Assembly (NCBI RefSeq): GCF_051020985.1
Contig: NC_135000.1
Coordinates: forward strand, 25,574,784 to 25,638,783
Length of the DNA stretch: 64,000 nt
Source of the DNA: Nomia melanderi
Lineage: Eukaryota > Arthropoda > Insecta > Hymenoptera > Halictidae
Direction of reading: 5' to 3'
Shown: piece after piece, positions 36,722-50,300 of the stretch
How the letters are laid out: each line of letters starts with the position of its first letter
How positions within the stretch are numbered: position 1 is the first letter of the stretch
Position numbers and translations under genes: made by a program
Notes under the pieces: generated by a model
Told to the model about the DNA's origin: nothing
What the model saw: the letters and a program-made list of their open reading frames with translations, nothing else
The model's database searches: none

Positions 36722-36947
36722 CCTTTGCACTCGAGAGGTGACTCTGAGTTACCATTTGATTTGATATAACGAGATTACAAAGTGTTATATATAATATTCA
36801 GTTTCGTACAATGCATCAATGTGTGAAATATTTATATAGAATAGCTTTGTTTCTCAATTGACGTATGTTTTCTCGTTAGTTCGTTTCAAATAGTGTCGTC
36901 TATGTCTCAGAGGAAAGTATCGAATGTTTCTAGTGAAAAGCTAAGGG
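36722..36947 (+). mobile_element. MITE, family 1, with intact TTAA target sites
   Basis: A 226-bp element flanked on both sides by TTAA (36718-36721 and 36948-36951). The left end reads CCTTTGCACTCGAGAGG; the right end reads CTAAGGG, so the termini are short inverted repeats (CCYTT type). TTAA duplication and CCC-like ends fit piggyBac-derived non-autonomous elements. The body is AT-rich with no coding capacity. Confidence 0.7.
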
Positions 36948-36961
36948 TTAACATAGTGATC

Positions 36962-37305
36962 GATGTTCTCGATCAAAGAACATTTGAATGTATGTAAAAT
37001 TACAACGAAAAAAACCAAAATCACAATTACGTTTATGGTTTCCTCAATTTTCCATTGAGGCAGGAGAGAGTGTCGACGATGATCAAAGAACATCTGGATG
37101 TATATACAATTAGAAAAAAAAACTAAAGTCACAATTATGTTTATGGTTCCCTCAATTTTCCATCGAGGCAGGAGAAAGAGAGTGTCGACGATGATCAAAG
37201 AACATCTGGATGTATATAGAATTAGAAAAAAAAACTAAAGTCACAATTATGTTTATGGTTCCCTCAATTTTGCATGGAGGCAGGAGAAAGAGAGTGTCGA
37301 CGATG
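36962..37305. repeat. Three-copy tandem repeat, 110-112 bp unit
   Basis: The string GATCAAAGAACAT starts at 36971, 37081 and 37193, and the blocks between (A-rich run, CACAATTA, GTTTATGGTT, CCTCAATTTT, GAGGCAGGAGA, GTGTCGACGATG) repeat in the same order. Copies 2 and 3 are nearly identical, and copy 1 is more diverged. The array begins 10-15 bp after the right TTAA of the family 1 MITE. Confidence 0.85.
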
Positions 37306-40300
37306 TTTTCTATATTAAGAAACGAACTGTAATCAAGCCCGAGTTTCTTCGATCGGGAGACACCTGTGAACGTTTCTCGCCTTCTCTCCCATTGGCTTCA
37401 GCCGATAGGTTAACGAGAAATTCAGCTCCCCGTGACACGCGTTTAATCGCCACGTGACGCATATTTTCCCCGGCGTGTCGGATCTTTGAGTAATGGGCTC
37501 CGTAGTATGTAGCCGTCGATCCTGATTACGGATCCTGATTGCGGGCATTAGTGCGCGCGCCGGTTATCGACCATCGGCCGTCATGTACAGCCGCGAAACC
37601 CGGCATAAATACGCCACGAAAGACAGTCGAGATGCCGGTAGATCCGCGAGGGATTTCGATACACGTCAATCGATAGACCGCCCGATCGGCGACCCATTAT
37701 TTTCAAGGCTCTCCGGCCAGCTCGGCCGCAGAAAAAATCGCTGCCGAAACGTGTCCACCAGCACGCGTCCCGATCCTTTTTCGCGATTAGACAGAGTGTG
37801 ATTCGTGTCGGTTTGTCGAACAAAGGAACGTGCAACTTCGGACATAATTCGATCGCGGGTCCTTGAAACGCAAATCTTTGAACCCGAATAATGGTTTAGA
37901 AAAATCCTCAGCCTCTTTCGATTATTAGAATGCAAAGCGTATTACGTGTTTCTCATCGCATCTAGAAGCTAGATGTCTTCTCAGCAATATTTTCTGGATA
38001 AAGAAGTACATTTGCTAGTTAGGATGAACGTATAAATTCACGAGAAATCTACTTTAGAGAGTGGAGATCCTATCGTAGCAAGGTTGCTGACTCTTCGCGA
38101 AAGTTGTCGATTGCGTGAAAAAAGGAAGATGCATTATTAAATTTAACATCTAGAACGATAACGTGCAGTATACAAACTTCAGTCGTCGAATAAACGAAAA
38201 CTCTGCCGGCGTTTTAGAGGATCGAACGACACGAGATTCAGCGCGAACGGGTGTGACCATTCAGCGGACCTCTCGGATTTTTATAGTTTCAGATATTGGG
38301 CCAGAAATGGGCGGGAGAAAGTGGCCCCGAAGTAAGTTTAACGCGCCGGCCGACGTATAACGAATTCAGAAGCGTAAAAGCGTCTCGCGAGGAACGAGGG
38401 TACATTAGCGAAGGGGGCATCCGTTATCGGCGATCGGCCGGCGCTGAACAGAGTGAAACCGGTATAAATATGCCGTCAAAGGACAAGTAAGATGACAGCT
38501 GCCGTACATACGTAATATTTCATCGCTAACAAGCGGACAACGCGCGCGCCGCTCGGACCCACGGTTATGCCATCCATTGTCGAAGATTACATCGTTATTT
38601 CATTGTTTTACCGGCCGATTCAAATTCGCTTTTCGCCCCGGCACCACCGGCTCGTGCGGCGTACATGAATCAATATGTTCCGTAATAATCGAGTTATCGC
38701 GGGACGCTTACGTTTTCCGTGGCGCGCGGTCGGCAGAGGGGGGGAAACGGACTGCGAAGAAAGACGAAGGGGGCAGAGGAGTTATGCCGAGCGAACGAGT
38801 TCCTCCGACTTTTATATTTCTGCTTGAATAATTTTCAGCAGCTTTTATCGATCTAGTTCCCTGAACTGGTTCGGGAAATTAAGGAAGATATTGTTTAAGT
38901 GTCCGTTCCCTCGGCCATAAGTCCTCAACGACAGCTATAGGTGACTCGTTTTAATTAATATTAATTCGGACCAGCAGGAAGCCCAGGATTGTCGGTCGGA
39001 ATAAGTTCCAGCGAGAAGCAGGATGGACTACCTAATAAACAGTCCGCGGACGTGTGGGAAAACGCGCAAACCACGAATAATAAAAGCCCTGACAAATCGT
39101 AATTAAATATTTATTCGATTCGTTACTTCACGAAACATGTTCCGGATTAACTCCTGCCCCGATATCCAGTCGGTTAGACGCCTATAAATAAGCGCCGCGG
39201 CCGCTCGATCACTCCTGTTTTATGTTCCCGATACCTAAGTTATCGATTAAGATGATATTGCGTCTTGAAAACTCAATTACCCTGTAACGCGTATTCGTAC
39301 GGGGAAAAGAGGCTCGCGGCGAGAAACGATCTGCAGCGCCGAGGAAACACGAATTAAATGTCCATCAGACATCCGAGCGAAAGGCGTTTCTACCCGTAAT
39401 TATCAATATCAATCCTTCATCGGGCTGCGCGGCCGTGGAACGGAACGGTCGAACCGCGTTTCCCTGCTCGTTAACAATTTCCCTCCGTACATTTTCCACC
39501 TCAACGCTAATTTCTTCGTCGTAGAATAACTTTGTACGATTACTTACTTGCGTGGCCCGGTGTCCCGAAGGATCCGAGTCCTTTAGCGGTCCGTAGGGAG
39601 AGAAAGAGCGAGATAACGGCTAGACGGTATAAAATAGTTGACGGGCCAATCGGTAGCGGCGTTTCGCAGGCAGGAGGGCGTTCAATTTTCTGCGAACGGC
39701 CGCGAGTCGAAATTAATTAGGTCCTTCGGAGGAAGGGAGCTCGCTGCGAAGGATATCGAGCGTCGGAGGGTGGCGGGGACGAGGCCAATCGTGCGCCTTC
39801 ATTGCCCTCGACGCGTTTCAGGCCGTGAGCGTTAATTGGCCGGACCAATTAATTCCAACAAGTTCGCTCGGTGCGATTAGTGCGCGTACGTGGTGGTGAT
39901 AGTGCTGTGTGCGCGCACACACGCTCTCTCTCCGCCCTGCCGCTCTCTTCTCCTCTCGCTCTGTCCCTCGCACTTTCTCCCTCGCTCCCGTTCGTTTGCC
40001 GTCCACCGTTCTTTCTCGCTCGGTGTTCGCCTCGCGGTAACAAGCGGAGAGTCTGCGGACGGCCGATCTGCCCCCGGAAAACGAAGAACCTGTTCCACAC
40101 GCGGCGGAGGTTTCTCGCATTCTCGGCTGCTCCCGCGACACCAGATACCGTCGTTGTTCTTCCAACGGGTGCGCTTCGGGGAACAGGAATCGGGCGCAAT
40201 AACGAAAACACAAATTACGGGAGCGCCGAGCCCACCGATCGTCTCAGCGCGATAATCTGCGCCGGTCACCCGGCGCGGTGGTCGACGCCGGATTATTAAA

Positions 40301-41441
40301 AGCGTCTCGGGTTCTATCGATTCGATAACCTTCCTCTGGCTTCCTTTTCCCCCCGTTCCCTTGGCTTTCGGTCGGCTGGGAACCGTGGATTGTCGAGGAC
40401 CGTTGATTCGGGATATTTAGAGAGAGATGTGGGTCGTTGTTGCGCTGAGTGGGCGACGAGTGTCGGGTTCTGTAACCGTTTCAGTGGCAAGCAGCGCGAT
40501 CGCGCTTCTACGATACGCTAAAAGTGCCAGCCTGTCGGTTCGCAGAATCGAATGAAGTTTATTTATTCGTCTTCCTAATTATTTATTTCTATTTTTGTCG
40601 AACGATCGTACCGTTTAGAATGTTTTCACGTGAAAACGGAAAGTTGAAGAAAACTGAAACGAAAGACAACCGCTTGGCGTCTTTCGATCTGGTTTCTGGT
40701 AAGACCCGTGTCACCGAAACGGCGAATCTTATTAGCTTCTTCGAGTATTTTGAAATCATCGCTTTCATTTCTTTCGGATTAACAAGATTGCCGAGCTTTC
40801 CGCTCGAACGTTCTCGCTTCATCTCCATACGCTCGGTACACCTTGGAAACTAAATTAACCGCAGCGCTGATCAGGCATTCGAGGAATGCCAATAACAAAG
40901 TGACCAATAACAAACGAGCCTCGAATACCTCGGCCTAATAATACTGCAGGAAAATATCAATATAAAAGGTGCGCAAACAAAACGAGTTTAAAGGTAACTA
41001 ACGAACGTCTTATATCACTCGGAGCCCGTGGCACGGCATCATCAACAAGAGAGATTCCTCTCCAATCTCCACAATTAAACTGGCAATCAGAAAAATATCT
41101 GGAATCAAGCCGCGATAAATAATCGATGCTCCGAGGATTAAAAGCGTAATAGGGACAATAACGATAATAATAAATCGATCGGGGAGACCCGTATCTCCGT
41201 GATTAATCAAAATCTCTCGGCGACGGCCGAGCGTAATAATTTATGAACCGATAACGGTTCGATCGGCCGCTTTCTCCTTCGCCGCTCGCGTCGAAGGACA
41301 GCCGTCCGCGGATCCTCGGATCACCCCGCTTGTCGCGCGCCTCGCGCCGCTCGCCTTTTAATCTTGTTTCCCCGAGCGTCAGGCATTTTTCTGGGAACGG
41401 TTCACGAGGCGGAGGGCAGCCGGCCCGTCTATTTTCGCCCC

Positions 41442-41444
<3 letters not shown>

Positions 41445-41475
<31 letters not shown>
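41445..41475. repeat. CGA trinucleotide microsatellite
   Basis: About ten consecutive CGA units (GTC on the other strand). Confidence 0.9.
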
Positions 41476-43376
41476 CACGTCGCTAAACGTTAAACGGCCC
41501 CAACGGTGACAAACGCCGCGGAGCAGCGAGAGATAGGCGGCTCGCGACTCGGCTTCAACGGATGCTTGTAGCACCATTAACCGCAGACCACAGATTGGGA
41601 TAGATCCGAGGCCTAATGGAGTCGTTGCAACCGGCCGCAACGGGGCCGGGGGAGGGACGCAAAAAAATAGTGAACGAACGAGATGTCGTATCTCGTGTCA
41701 AACAAATATCCTCGTTCCCACGATGCGAGTCGCAGAGGGGAGGGCCATCCGTTTTTCTTTTGGACCGTTCGCGGTTGAACGTTGTCCCATTTTGCGGTTA
41801 AATCGCGCCATGATCGTTTGTCTCTGGAGTCTCGGCCACGAGGCTCCCGGCTCGCGTAGTTTGCTTCTGCTGAGCTCTTTGCTCGTTTCTTAGAGGCAAT
41901 TAGGTTTTCTTTCGCTTAACACTGTGCGCGATACCTTGAAGTGTTCGTTACAGTGTTACTGGGAATTTAATATGTTTCTGTGAAGCGTCATCTCAGATAG
42001 AACGAAAAGATCATAGTTGAGGATACATGAAGATTCCGTACAACCCTTTCTTTCGTTTTCGTGGCAATATCGTGCCCATGTTTGTTTCATTTTCTTATGT
42101 CGATGTTTTCAAGAAAATTTCTATAAGCTACCAGGAAAGTGCAAGGAAATAAGAGTGTTAGGAACAGTTTATCGATTTTAATTCACTGTTGCGGGGTCTG
42201 AGGAGGCAGGCTATCCCGTTTTGAAGGATCGCGTAGCTACGGCACTGTTCTCTCTCTTTCTCCGGCGACGTTTTAACCCGCGCGCGGGCCTTCGCCGGGA
42301 TATCATCTGGAAGGTGAGACGCACCACAGAAGCGCACCCGGTACGGTGGACTAATTGGCCGATAAATCAACCTCCGGCTTACCTTCTCTCCACCGTGCCA
42401 CCGCTGGACCTTTTAGACTCATAGGTGGACTTTCCAAGTACGCAGGGGTATACACGCGACCCGAATCTAATTTCGAACGGTGCCTCGGATAAATTGGCGA
42501 TACGGGATCGTTTCCGACAGCCCCCGTTCGCCTGGATCACGTACTTTTCTCTTAAATCGTCCAATAACTGTTTTTTTCACCGTCAATCCTAGGAAACCCT
42601 TTTTAGCCACAGCTTCTTGCTTCCGTCGTCGTCTGTACATTAAACGATTCTAATTTCATTTTCGAATAATGGACTACCTCGTGGTTTCCAGTACTACCAT
42701 TACAGTGTCGAACGCTTCTCTGGACACAACACTAGATTCATTATTATCGTTATAAAAGAACCATAGCAATCTTATTATTAACATAATACCCACATAATCC
42801 CTTCATATCCCAAAGACACTTCAAAGTACGTCAAAATACTTCCACGAGAATATTAAAAACAAATAATTTCAATCCCCTTTACTTCAGACTACATTCGTCC
42901 CTTAACTTTCATAAAACACATTCTCCCTCCCCGTCCCATGCATCGTTCAAACACCCAACGCGAAGACGCCGCAGGAAACTCCGGATAGCGCTGAATAACG
43001 CGCGAGGAACAGGTATAATCGTATAAAGGTTTCGTCACCGATCGGTTTTCCGGTGTCCCGAGGAGCGATTAATTTTCTTCGCGCGATCCTGCCACGAGCG
43101 GGCGCGCACAGTATATTCCATGACTTTACGCGCGTCGTCTTTCATGATCCCCGGTCACCGGTGCGCGGAGCTACGCATACGTTCGCGTATTTAATGCACC
43201 AATCAAGTCGGGGACAGAACGACGGGAGAGGCCCGAGCAAACGAGGACGACGAAGATATTTTATCAGCGCGCATCGAGATCACCGGCCGATAGCCGGGCC
43301 GAGCGACGGAGCCGAGCGCCGACGCGATAAATTCTCGGCCGGAGAGGATCTTTCGAATCTCCCTCTCGCCCCTCCG

Positions 43377-43408
43377 TTTCTTCTTCTTCCTCTTCTTCTT
43401 CTTCTTCC
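43377..43408. repeat. TTC trinucleotide microsatellite
   Basis: A near-perfect (TTC)n run with one CTC interruption. It gives the poly-Lys/poly-Glu runs in the opposite-strand frames here, which are therefore artefacts. Confidence 0.9.
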
Positions 43409-44036
43409 ACGGTCGATCCGTATTTTCGTGAAAATCGTCGGCCCCTTTGTGTCTCGCGCGCGGCCACCGCGCCGGCACACTCGTAAATATACCCGCGGAG
43501 AATATCGCGCGCGGCGCAGCGCTTTCAGCGCGTGAATCCGTCCCGCGTCCAAATTAACGGGCGCGTGGGCGTCTGAAACTTGACCCCGAAATCGGTTTTC
43601 GAAATACAGTCCAACCCCGTCCGTTACATCCACCGGGGCTTTCAAAGAGATCGTTCTTGCCCTCCTTTTTACTTCCCTTCCCTTCGTGACAGCGGTGCAA
43701 CGTCGACATCAGGTTAATGGTATTTTGCAATCAGTCCGCGTTGGACTCGCTTTACGGCGCGCGCCTCGATAGAGGATGCCCGGTGTGTTCCGCGGTGCCC
43801 GGGTTTCTTAATTTAGTTATTAGTCGACGGATATTTATGCTCGCGCCCGGGTTTATGGGTCGCTCGGTTTTCTGCAAATCGTGGGAATGGGGGAATAGAT
43901 TAACGGGAGGCTGATTTAAGTTCCGCTGATGGAATCGTTGATTGATGGAGCGAGAAATTGTGGTGTTCCAGGATGAAGTTGCCGAGGAATCTATTACTTT
44001 GAGAATATTGGAATTTTACGTGGTTGGGGTTGATGC

Positions 44037-44390
44037 TTTGCAGTTAATAAGTGACACTTGGTTAGGTGCAGCAAGTATGGAACTACCGAGCACTTAAATC
44101 GGCTTTTTAATATTTCTTTATAAAAGCTATAAGCGTGAATTTATTGAGATTGCAATTGACTTGTTTGTCTGTATCTTTACAGTAATTGTAAACGTAGAAA
44201 TTAGGAATTGGTCATTTAGTCCTGGCAGTTCTTATGTTAAACACTGTATAATGCATCAATACTTGAAATACTGGAATAGAATAATTTCTTCAATTTACGA
44301 GTAATTTCTCTATAACTTCAATAAAATATCGCCAACATCTCGTCGAACAATATTGTACACTTCTACCAAAAACCTTTCGAAAACCAAGAG
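44037..44390 (+). mobile_element. Family 1 MITE split by a nested insertion
   Basis: The left part (44037-44070) aligns to the family 1 left end at matching offsets (CTTTGCA, then GTGAC eight bases later, then GTTA). The right part (44243-44390) aligns to the family 1 right half (ATGCATCAAT..TGAAATA..ATAGAATA, AATATCG) and ends before TTAA at 44391-44394. The middle is a family 2 element. The left alignment is short, so the left boundary is tentative. Confidence 0.5.
44076..44236 (+). mobile_element. MITE, family 2, nested copy
   Basis: It shares GGAACTACCGA, AGCGTGAATTTATT, TAGGAATTG and CAGTTCTTATG with the copy at 61805-62021 in the same order, with an internal deletion of about 50 bp. 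The right end is followed by TTAA (44237-44240), then family 1 sequence. No coding capacity. Confidence 0.6.
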
Positions 44391-47300
44391 TTAACACAAA
44401 CGGATAGCAACCCAAAAACACCTAACACACAACAGTTAATTTCCCCTTCTCTCCAAATCGCAACTATCATACCCAATCAGATCTTCCCAATTGCACCAAC
44501 ATATTCACGAAACCTCGACACAAGAGCTACGCAGAAACTCAGCAATCACAGAATTAAAGAATTAATCCGCGAATATTCGCCGCGGGAGGGTTCCGTTTCT
44601 CGAAAGGAATGAAAATGCAAATCGTGAGAAATGGGTGGGAAAGCTTCGGCGGAGCCTTGGCGCGGTGGTCTATCGCGACTTTATTATGCTCGATCTCGCC
44701 GCGCGGCGGTTCCGTTTATATTGTGGAAATGAAAAATGCGCGGCGACGCGGAACGTCGCAAACAGGCCGGATATTATGCGAAATATATTCGTCAGCGTGG
44801 AAAACAATTACGTCGAATTCGCGGGTGTCCCGCGGCGGCGCGGCGCGGATTTCCACCGAACGGCCGGCTCTCCGCCCGGCAATCCTGATAACGATATTTC
44901 ATTTTAAGGAGCCTCTCCCGGGCACCTAGCCGCCCCTCTCGTATCCCTCTTTACGTTCGAAACACTTTAAGAGAGCCGTGAATCAACCGAGCCGGGAATA
45001 CGAGTAGCCATCTCGAAACTCTCTTTCCCTCGGAACTTCTCGCCGCTTGGTATCGTTAACAACTCGCGGTTTGATAAATCGCGTCGCTGCTTACCCTTTG
45101 TGCTTAAACGTCCGCGCGTTAATTGATGGACGACTATTACCGACCTCCGTTGAACCCTCGTCCCGGCACCGCGAACAAAATTTACGAGTCTGCGAGCGAA
45201 TCAATTAGAATCCGCGGTCGGTCTTGATGCCGGTTTCGGTCTTTCGCACTCGGTATCGCTCGCTGGGATCGTACGCGCGGCCGGACAGTAAGTACCGATA
45301 AATGATCTAGCCCGAAACTAGCGTCTTCAACGTATCTCCTTCTTCCGTTTGTCTCCCGTTCGTGAATTCTTTTTGGCCAGCCGGGTAATTTAGCGTGACC
45401 GGAGATCGTGGTTGTCAATTATGAATGCGGTTTCTGTGTTTGAGGAAAGATGGAATTGAAAATTCTATATTTGAAAGGTTTCTCTGCAAGTAGTAAATTA
45501 TTGATTATTATTTTCTTGTTAATTATCGTATTGATGTTTTGTTGGTGATCATGAATAATTTATAATATAGTATTTATGTAATTGCTAAGAGTGTTGCAAG
45601 CACGTTATCAGCGTTATTCGATTTATTTTTGCCGCGAATTCCAGAGGTAAGCTTGAACAATTTCTTCCCGACGTTCCCTCGAATACCGAATGCTTCGGCA
45701 ATGCGCCCTGGCAGCTGGAATGGACGTGGGCTCGTTATATACACGAATCGCGTTCCCGGCGAGCGATTTCTTTCCGCGAATTCTCGCGTGTCGCCGGGTT
45801 CGATCTGCAGCGCGATGACACGCGCGTTAGCTAATGCTCGCAACACGACACGGGTTCTTTCGCGTGCTCGTGATTTCCATTCCCTGTCCCGGGGTCCCCC
45901 GTAACGGTGGCCCCCACGGCCGACACTCCTTCCCTCCTGCGAACGTGATGACTCGCCACCGCCGCCATTAGATCTGCCGACTCGAATTTCAGTTGCACCG
46001 CTGAGAAATGAGCGACGAGGTTACCTTGTACCGTTCCACGCTCGAATTCTCTACGATTTGAGGCCCCGATCCTGCACGGACCCATTCTATTTCTATCCTT
46101 GACGCTATTCTCGCCTGATCGTTCGCTACCCATTGCAGTTTCGTTATTTTAATCTCTTTCAAACTTCTATAGAATTCTCGATTCCCTTTCAATTTCTCTA
46201 GGTATCATTGATACGTACTCTGTTAATTTACAATTTGACAATCGTGTTGTTATATAATCTTCACACGTATACCTTCAACGAAGAGTCTAACTCTTAGAAA
46301 TTCAGAATTGCCGTGACACCGCCATTTTGTGCATTACCGGGAAGCCATTTAACGCGCAGACATGGCGCCCTCTATGGAGACGAGTATTCACTTGATTTAT
46401 CCTCGAATCAGCTCAACTGAAATTAGATTTAGGAACTTTACGGGCTACAATTAAGCGCAGTTAAATAAAGCGACGTATCTGAGAAACGCCATTGCATTTT
46501 ACGGCCGCGCATCGAACACGTCCGCGGCTATTGCTACGAGCAAGATGGAGGGAAAAAGTTGTGTATAAATACTCGAGCGGGCGCCATATTGCCGCCGATT
46601 TATACGGCACCATCGGTGGCTGGTAGTAGCCGCGGATAAGCGTCGCAAGAGGTTTACGATTTTACTTTATTGCCGGGGCGATGCATTGTCAAAATGTGTT
46701 ATGGCCGCGGTGTATAGAGCCTAGTTTAATATCCTGTCTGCATTTAATCGCGCCGGTATTAGAGTACGGCCGCGGGTGGTCCCATTAACTGTCCGCTATG
46801 GTGAAGCAGCTTTACTTTACTTACCACCTATATATCCGACCTGCATTTGCGTTATTAGTTCGCGGTAACATCATCAACAGCTCCTTTTTTTCCTGCAGCT
46901 TCTCTGCCGGTCCCCGGCCCCGTGAAATTGTCGATTAACGCGTCGAAACCTTGAGCCTCCGACGGGCCAACGAAATTAAGGGAGACAATGAGGCGAGGCA
47001 ATCTCGTTTATTAGCCGTTTAATCCCGTTCCTGCTCAACGTTTCTGCGGTATCTTCCATGGAAATCGTGCGTCACGATCCCCGTATCGTTGTTGAATACC
47101 TGTTATCGTCGGGCGGAAAGATGCGGTAATTTTTACGGTACCGTGATAGTTGATACTCCCCATAATTCAGAGCGTTAACTGTTCCGTTTATTTTCGACTT
47201 GGAACTGGTAGTACGCGGGGAACATGGCTGCTTGTCACTTACGAAAGTAAACGTTTCTATGTTCATTTTCGAGCTTAACGCGAGCAGTTTTATTAGCCGA

Positions 47301-50300
47301 GGTTCGTACTGTCGTCGCTTTATTTTATAGAATCCACGGTGGTTCTTTTTGAGTTACCTTTTGCCCGAAGAATGCTGAGTATTCTTTGAAACAGCGACGG
47401 ATATATCGTTAAGTAGTCGCAGTCAATGGCGAGTGAAAGTCGCCCGTTACGGCGGTGCATTAAAATCGTGATAAATTCGATTTCATTGCCGACGAATGAA
47501 CCGTACCAATCGCCGCCATTTTAGATTTACGACCCGGACGACAATTCACGCGTACCGCTCGTAACGATGAATCGGTGTTAATTTTATTAATTACACTGTG
47601 TTGCGATTCACTCGGTCGATTGCGTCAGCAATTCCGGCTTCGAGCAATCATGAACAGGAAAACAGTGTTTCCGTTTCCAGAAGTTGTTTAATATTTTAAA
47701 CATTCCTTTGCAATAGTATATTCTTAAGTACCATACGGAATATTCTTGAATATCGTTTACCCCTTAATAATGTTGATATTCTATTTATATCTCAGATTCT
47801 CTCCACGTATTCAAGGGAATATACATTTTTGACAACCTCTCGTCGCCAACGTTTCGAGTTGCGCTTTATACAAAGAGACATCGTTCCAAGGGATTCCCGG
47901 CCGCAGTTTTATTCGGTAACACACGACTAAACTCAACTTCACACTTCGTAAATACGTATACACTGTGTTGAACGCGATGCGCTGGCAGGACGGCGGATAA
48001 GGTGCAGCAGATGCGAGCTCGGTACACTATGTCTCGGTCGTAAAACGCGGGCCGCGGTTAAATTTGTATTTGTAGAGCGGTGTAACTTCTACTGGTGCCA
48101 TTCGGCGTCCACTGTTTGACTGGAGAACGAGTTTACCCTTTCCTTGACACGCGTCCGTGCTCAAACACCGAACGACCGCCTATGTTCGGACTAGTAATTG
48201 CCCAATTATGATCGGAGCTACTGGTCCACAAGAAATATGATTGCTTAGACAAAGAAATGAATTTATAGACTATGATATTCTTCGTTAACGTAGCTGTCAT
48301 AATCCTACTACTAAAGAAAGTAAGAAGAAATCCCGTCAATTCCACTAGTTACAAAATATTCGAAACACGTCAATTTTCCTCTCAAAATATTAAAAACTAA
48401 TCATTTACCAGTAGCAATCATTGCGAACTGAATATAGTTTTAAAATTCTCATATTTCGAAGACTAGCTCGCAAACAGCTGATTTAATTACTCGAACAGCA
48501 ACAGATCAGTATGTAGTTTCCTTTCCGTTCTATTATCTAAGCAATTGATATACAATTTAACTTCATCTGCTGAAGGTTTTATTTATTTCAAAGAATCTTG
48601 GTTGGGTTGATACAGAAAATGAGATTTTATTTAAAAGATCCACAGTACAGTAATGACTATTACTATCGCCAAAGAAATTCAGACCCATTTCACCATGAGT
48701 TTCACACAAAGGAGCCACCAGCGTATAAATACGGAGTCTAATTCGTGCGACTGGAATGGCGGCGCGAAACGATTTGACAGGAAAATAATCTATTGCCTTT
48801 GACTCGGCCGGATCGCATTGTGCCCGTGATATCATCCGGGGCGGAACGGGTCCCGGACCAAGCCGGACGGTCTCAATAACGATCTCACATAAATGTATCG
48901 GCTCGCCGGGGATCGTTTGTGCACGGGGACACTTTAGGCACACAAATGTCCACTCGAGCTACACGCTCGATCCTCTCGAGATCATAGCCGCGGCCATTCA
49001 CGGCGAGAAGCCGCCGTGAATGAATTCGTCCCGTGAAATCCCGGACAAAGCCCCTCTCGACCTGGACTCTTCGTCCCGAAATGATTTTCCAAAATCGTCG
49101 GCCAGAGTTGAAAAGCCGAGGAACGACATTCGCATTGTGGAAGTCACTCGAGATCATTCTTGCGGCGGCAGTTAATGAACTCGTCGCTGGAAACGCCTGT
49201 CATCGCCATCGGAACGCGCTCCAAACGCCGGCAACTCTTTCTCACGTTTTGACGAATGAACATCCTCTCCGTTTCACTTTTTCTCGTTGCTGAATGAACC
49301 TTAGGAGAGTCATACTGACTGAAGTGTACAGAAGCTGCTCCGCAGATCGTAATTTCCATTGAGAAAAACCTGTGAACGAAGAGGATCCTCGAGATCTAAG
49401 AATCTCTAGAGAATTCCTTCAGAACATGAATCAGGATCGAGATGTTGACACTCGATTTTCTAGAGTTAGCCTGACAATTTCCTCGAAGGAATCTTCAGCT
49501 TTGAGAAGAGTCCTTTTCAAAGAACTTCCAAGTGTCTCCGGGATCTTGTCTTCATCTTGAACCCCTCGTTTAATCTAATTTCACGTTCGTCTTCGATCGT
49601 TTCATCGAGTTCGGTCAAGCCAAATCGTGTCTATGGGAGTATCAAGTTGAAAAGCATCACACTCGATGTATTATGGACACATTATTGCCCATAAAGTCGT
49701 CATTAGTATCGAATTCTGCGGCGGGCACTCGATCGACGCGGAGGCGGCGTCACCGGGCGAGAGGTCCGGGCGAAAAATGAAACAGCCTCACGGGCCAGTG
49801 AGCTTGCGAGCTATTTCGGCCGTTTATAAATCCGACATAATACGGCCCGGACGAGATTATTTCACGATTTATCACCGGGGTTCGCTGAATGCGTAGGGTG
49901 GTCTATTAGGTATCGGGAGGGTGGCCGGCAAGATGGCGGCCGGCAGCCCGGCGAACAATTGCGCCGCGGACCGATGACAAATGACGCGGGAACCGTCTGC
50001 CGTCTTTGACTTACGACTTTTCCTTTGTGCCGAGCCCGCTCGATACCACGAAACCGACTCAGGTGTTTTCTTCGAGGGGGATTTTTCACGGGGAACGACT
50101 CTGAATCCCTCCGCCTACCCCATGCGTCCAGGCACTTCGATAAGGGAGGATTCTCACGGGTCTCGAGATCGTTTTTAGTTTTATTTATATTTCCCTCGTT
50201 TCATGGATCAGTTCGGTTTAGTTGTAACGTGAAATATGCTGAAAATTTCCTCGATGTCGAATGAATTGGAGGTTAGGGAGATCTTACGCGGCACTCCCGG

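Larger units (their letters stand above)
37306..44036. other. Gene-poor, CpG-rich region without recognised exons
   Basis: No coding exon is supported. A strongly pyrimidine-rich tract at about 39911-40020 (CT-rich, with TCTCTCTCC and CTCTCTTCTCC) followed by GC-rich sequence resembles an insect 5' UTR or promoter. TATAAATA motifs occur at 39183-39190 and elsewhere, without linked genes. AT-rich islands such as 40550-40620 and 42690-42950 are interspersed. Confidence 0.35.

Noticed and set aside
36962..37305. CRISPR-like repetition
   Set aside because: Units are 110-112 bp direct tandem copies without short repeats separated by unique spacers; a eukaryotic tandem repeat.
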